A stretch of 64,000 bases of DNA from BOG-908 sp965198825 (GTDB lineage Bacteria; Pseudomonadota; Alphaproteobacteria; Acetobacterales; Acetobacteraceae). The translations under genes and the position numbers were made by a program. Of the stretch, positions 61,262 to 64,000 are shown piece after piece; the stretch's first letter is position 1; the number at the start of each line of letters is the position of its first letter. The DNA is taken from positions 806,001 to 870,000 of the forward strand of contig CBDAQB010000001.1 in assembly GCA_965198825.1 (NCBI GenBank), in the 5' to 3' direction. Below the pieces are notes generated by a model. That model was given only the letters and a program-made list of their open reading frames with translations, searched no databases and was not told the origin of the DNA.

Positions 61262-62239
61262 TTAAGCGAGCGGATATGGGAGCTTGAAGATCACGTCTTC
61301 CTGGGTGACCTGCCGCTCTTCGATCTGCAGGGTGTAGCGGGCACCCAGGGCTTCGAGCACTTCCTGCACCAGGCTTTCCGGCGCGGACGCGCCGGCGGTG
61401 ATGCCGACGGTTTGGACCCCTTCGAGGGTAGAGAAATCCATGTCGTCAACCTTGGGAACGAGGATCGCCCGGCCTGCGCCGGCGCGCTCGGCGACTTCGC
61501 GTAGCCGCTGGCTGTTCGAGGAATTCGGGCTGCCTATGACGATGAGCAGATCGCAATCCATGGCGATCGCCTTGACGGCGGCTTGGCGGTTTGTCGTGGC
61601 GTAGCAGATGTCCTCCCGCCGCGGACCTTCGATAGCCGGGAAGCGGGTTCGGAGGATGCTGACGATTTCGGCGGTGTCGTCCACCGAAAGGGTCGTCTGG
61701 GTGATGAAGGCGAGGCGTGCCGTATCGGGCGGCTGCACGGACTCGGCTTCGGACGAGTTCTGCACGAGGGTCACGGCGCCGGGTGGCAGCTGGCCCATGG
61801 TACCGACGACTTCCGGATGGCCGGCGTGGCCGATCATGAGGATGTGCCGCACCTCCGCGAAGTGGCGCTCCGCTTCCCGGTGCACCTTGCTGACGAGGGG
61901 GCATGTCGCGTCGAGGTAAGCAAGGTTGCGGCGCTGTGCTTCGTCGGGCACCGACTTCGGAACGCCGTGGGCGGAGAACACGACGTGAGCGTTCTCGGGA
62001 ACCTCGTCGAGTTCTTCGACGAAAATGGCGCCTTGCCGCTCGAGTGTCTCTACGACCGTGCGGTTATGGACGATTTCATGGCGGACATAGACCGGGGCGC
62101 CATAGCGGCGGAGGGCCTCCTCGACCACGCGTATGGCGCGATCGACGCCCGCGCAAAACCCCCTTGGACCCGCCAGGATTACGCGCAGAGGGCGGCTGAG
62201 GGTCGCGGCATCGTCCAGGGTAGGCAGGCTGTCTGGCAT
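61262..62239 (-). CDS. ispH: 4-hydroxy-3-methylbut-2-enyl diphosphate reductase
   Basis: 325 residues from ATG 62239. The three [4Fe-4S] Cys lie in GPRGFCAGVDRAI, LDATCPLVSKVHRE and EDICYATTNRQAAV. The His of FSAHGVPKSV and the SPNSSNSQRL motif bind substrate phosphate. It is the last enzyme of the MEP isoprenoid pathway. The longer frame upstream is without family features. It is the first gene of the ispH-thrB-rnhA unit. Confidence 0.97.
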   Translation of the reverse strand: MPDSLPTLDDAATLSRPLRVILAGPRGFCAGVDRAIRVVEEALRRYGAPVYVRHEIVHNRTVVETLERQGAIFVEELDEVPENAHVVFSAHGVPKSVPDEAQRRNLAYLDATCPLVSKVHREAERHFAEVRHILMIGHAGHPEVVGTMGQLPPGAVTLVQNSSEAESVQPPDTARLAFITQTTLSVDDTAEIVSILRTRFPAIEGPRREDICYATTNRQAAVKAIAMDCDLLIVIGSPNSSNSQRLREVAERAGAGRAILVPKVDDMDFSTLEGVQTVGITAGASAPESLVQEVLEALGARYTLQIEERQVTQEDVIFKLPYPLA

Positions 62240-62370
62240 GGTGGTCACTCTTTCGGGCAATGCTTTGCACCTATTATGGCGTCGCCGGGTGCTGGCGCAA
62301 AGCCGGGACGTGGTGCAAAGCATCCGCCGCTTTGCCCCGCATGCCGCGGGCGCGTCGCTTTGGAGTCGCC

Positions 62371-62952
62371 ATGTCGTTCACCGCGTCCCTCTTTGGGCCC
62401 TTATTTGGCAGACGTTGCACCCAGCTGCTGCTCGTCCTGGCCGTGGTGTCGGTAAGCGTGCTGGGGCTCTCCGGCTGCGACCACGATCCTGACGAAACGG
62501 CAGCCCAGTGCCCAAGGTTCAGCCTTCTCCCGCACGAGGATGGTGCGAACCTGGTGCGTTACACGTCGCGCGGCCAGGATCTGACCGACCTCGTGCTGAG
62601 TGCGCGAATCACGGACATCAAGGGAGCGTGCATCGGTGTCCTTGGAAGCAAGCAGGTCAAGGTGAAGGCCCACGTTATGATGGTGCTGACGCGCGGTCCT
62701 GCTGCAACATCTGCTGAAGCCGACGTGCCTTACGGCATTGGTGTTCTGAAGCGTGGGCAGATCCTCGGCAGCCCGCAGTTCTTCACGCAGCACGCTGTGT
62801 TTCCTCCGAACACGAACAGCATTCAGGTGGAAGGTCAGGAACTCGATTTTACGCTGCTGACGCCCAAGGGAACCATCGGGCCGGATTACCATGTCTATGT
62901 TTACTTCCATTTGACGCCGGAAGAACTGGCCTTGGCGCGCCGGCACAGGTGA
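62371..62952 (+). CDS. Putative lipoprotein, conserved in Acetobacteraceae-type genomes
   Basis: 193 residues from ATG 62371, preceded by TGGAG. The signal peptide is long, with RR before a hydrophobic core and lipobox GLSGC (C36). The mature protein has two parts: CPRFSLLPHEDGANLVRY, then DLVLSARITDIKGACIG and VKVKAHVMMVLTRGP with a beta-rich C-terminus ending YHVYVYFHLTPEEL. No enzymatic motif is evident. It is divergent from ispH and convergent with xseA. Confidence 0.75.
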   Translation: MSFTASLFGPLFGRRCTQLLLVLAVVSVSVLGLSGCDHDPDETAAQCPRFSLLPHEDGANLVRYTSRGQDLTDLVLSARITDIKGACIGVLGSKQVKVKAHVMMVLTRGPAATSAEADVPYGIGVLKRGQILGSPQFFTQHAVFPPNTNSIQVEGQELDFTLLTPKGTIGPDYHVYVYFHLTPEELALARRHR

Positions 62953-62956
62953 TCGG

Positions 62957-64000
62957 CTAGAGCAGGAGTTCGGTCTGCCCTCTGACGACCTTGTCGGCCG
63001 TGACGCTCACCTGGCCATCGGCGAAGGTGATCGTCAGGCGCGCAGCGGGGGTCACCGCTGTGGATGAGGTAACAGGGGCGCCGGTACGGTGCCGGACGAG
63101 AGCGAAACCACGGGCTAGCACTGCCTCGTAGGAGGCGCCTTCGATACGGGCCGTCAGAACTGCGAGCGCCGATCGGCGCAGCCCCATCTGCGCTTCGATC
63201 GGTGCCGGCGACAGCCTCGCGAAAAGCCCTGTTGCCCGCTCCCGCGCGGAGCGGACCATGTGCTGCAGTTCGGCGACCAATCGTACGCCGGCCAATTCCA
63301 CCCGATGCCTTCTGGTGCTGATGAGCACCTCTGGCGAGGGGATCTGACGCTCGATGCGCTCCAAGCCTATGCGCTTTGCTGCCAGGAGGTTCGGCAGGGC
63401 GAGTTCGAGGCGCTGTGCCCGGTCGTCCAGACGCAAGCCTGCGTTGCCAAGGATAGACGGGAGGTCGGGCAGGCGGGCGCCAGCAGTCTCCAGCCTGGCG
63501 CGGCTCGTGCTGGTCGCCCGCACCAGCGCGCCGATCAGCCGGGCAGCCGTCTGGGCCAGATCGGCGATCATGTCGGACCTGGCGGGGACAGCCAGCTCCG
63601 CGGCGGCCGTGGGGGTCGGGGCGCGGCGGTCCGACGCGAAGTCGATGAGGGTGGTGTCGGTCTCGTGACCTACGGCGGAGATGAGCGGCAGGCGGCATGC
63701 AGCGGCGGCGCGCACGACGGCCTCGTCGTTGAAGGCCACGAGATCTTCGAGGCTGCCACCGCCCCGCGCGACGATCAGAACATCCGGGCGGGGGATGCCG
63801 CCGGTTGGCAGACTGTCCATGCCGGCGATCGCCTCGGCGATACGCTCGGCTGCCCCTTCGCCCTGCACCGGCACAGCCCAGAGCAGGATCGGACGGGGAA
63901 AGCGTCTGGCGATGGTGGTTTGGATGTCGTGCAGCACGGCGCCGCTGGCTGACGTGATGACGCCCACAATGGCCGGAAGGCGCGGCAGCGGCTTCTTACG
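62957..64000 (-). CDS. xseA: Exodeoxyribonuclease VII large subunit, 3' part (cut by window edge)
   Basis: About 347 codons are visible; the N-terminal OB-fold lies beyond base 64000. The entry reads KKPLPRLPAIVGVITSASGAVLHDI, the conserved start of the XseA catalytic domain, followed by LIVARGGGSLEDLVAFNDEAVVRA, SAVGHETDTTLIDFASDRRAPTPTAAAE and a C-terminal coiled-coil ending VLARGFALVRH. It degrades single-stranded DNA with XseB. The last visible codons start at the window edge, so the true start is not here. Confidence 0.96.
   Translation of the reverse strand, partial: RKKPLPRLPAIVGVITSASGAVLHDIQTTIARRFPRPILLWAVPVQGEGAAERIAEAIAGMDSLPTGGIPRPDVLIVARGGGSLEDLVAFNDEAVVRAAAACRLPLISAVGHETDTTLIDFASDRRAPTPTAAAELAVPARSDMIADLAQTAARLIGALVRATSTSRARLETAGARLPDLPSILGNAGLRLDDRAQRLELALPNLLAAKRIGLERIERQIPSPEVLISTRRHRVELAGVRLVAELQHMVRSARERATGLFARLSPAPIEAQMGLRRSALAVLTARIEGASYEAVLARGFALVRHRTGAPVTSSTAVTPAARLTITFADGQVSVTADKVVRGQTELLL

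Overview
The window looks like chromosomal DNA from an alphaproteobacterium, most likely Acetobacteraceae (Rhodospirillales). It has high GC, many GTG/TTG starts and tight ATGA/GTGA gene overlaps. Its blocks are typical of that group: ruvB-ybgC-tolQRAB-pal-cpoB, ftsH-folP-glmM, ispH-thrB-rnhA, purQ-purL-bolA-grxD, class II DAHP synthase, and a triheme cytochrome c of the alcohol dehydrogenase subunit type. Almost everything is housekeeping sequence. The only mobile element recognised is one 930-bp IS1595-family insertion sequence.

Layout. 1-3.4 kb: rpsI/rplM, an NAD(P)-binding SDR, a secreted alpha/beta hydrolase and a 2OG-Fe(II) oxygenase. 3.5-14.8 kb: ruvB, the Tol-Pal envelope system, tilS, ftsH and folP. 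14.9-18 kb: glmM, thiD and a PhzF-family isomerase. 18-23.4 kb: an OFA-type MFS transporter, serC-serA behind a possible serC leader RNA, and a small NADP oxidoreductase. 23.6-31 kb: glpK/glpD, DAHP synthase, a polytopic membrane protein and the IS. 30.7-32.6 kb: divergent mntR/mntH with a candidate MntR operator. 32.8-37.7 kb: nadE, an unknown gene, gltX, then a PspB-like protein overlapping a secreted DUF2807-like protein with a PspC-like tail. 37.8-44.2 kb: cysS, trmJ, rpsD, a GT2 glycosyltransferase and prfC. 44.3-49.7 kb: DUF2852, TetR, grxD-bolA-purL-purQ and DUF1345. 49.8-57.4 kb: a DUF1501/DUF1800 pair, fusA, radC and the triheme cytochrome c. 57.5-64 kb: psiE-like, a Gly/Trp/Tyr-rich secreted protein, GT87, rnhA, thrB, ispH, a lipoprotein and the 3' part of xseA.

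The most unusual feature is a family of at least 12 intergenic elements of about 130 bp, called R1-R12 here. An intact copy has two A/T-rich arms in inverted orientation (41 bp, perfect in R4) around a 40-55 nt GC-rich spacer. Each arm is also a hairpin by itself, and the arms show paired compensatory changes (CTTC/GAAG versus GTTC/GAAC). Several copies begin right at the stop codon of the flanking gene (tolB, thiD, prfC). Spacer orientation tends to follow transcription of the upstream gene. One copy supplies the last ~20 codons of a membrane protein and is itself split by the IS, with a clean 8-bp target duplication. I do not recognise this family. It could be a terminator or 3'-end element, a MITE-like repeat, or both.
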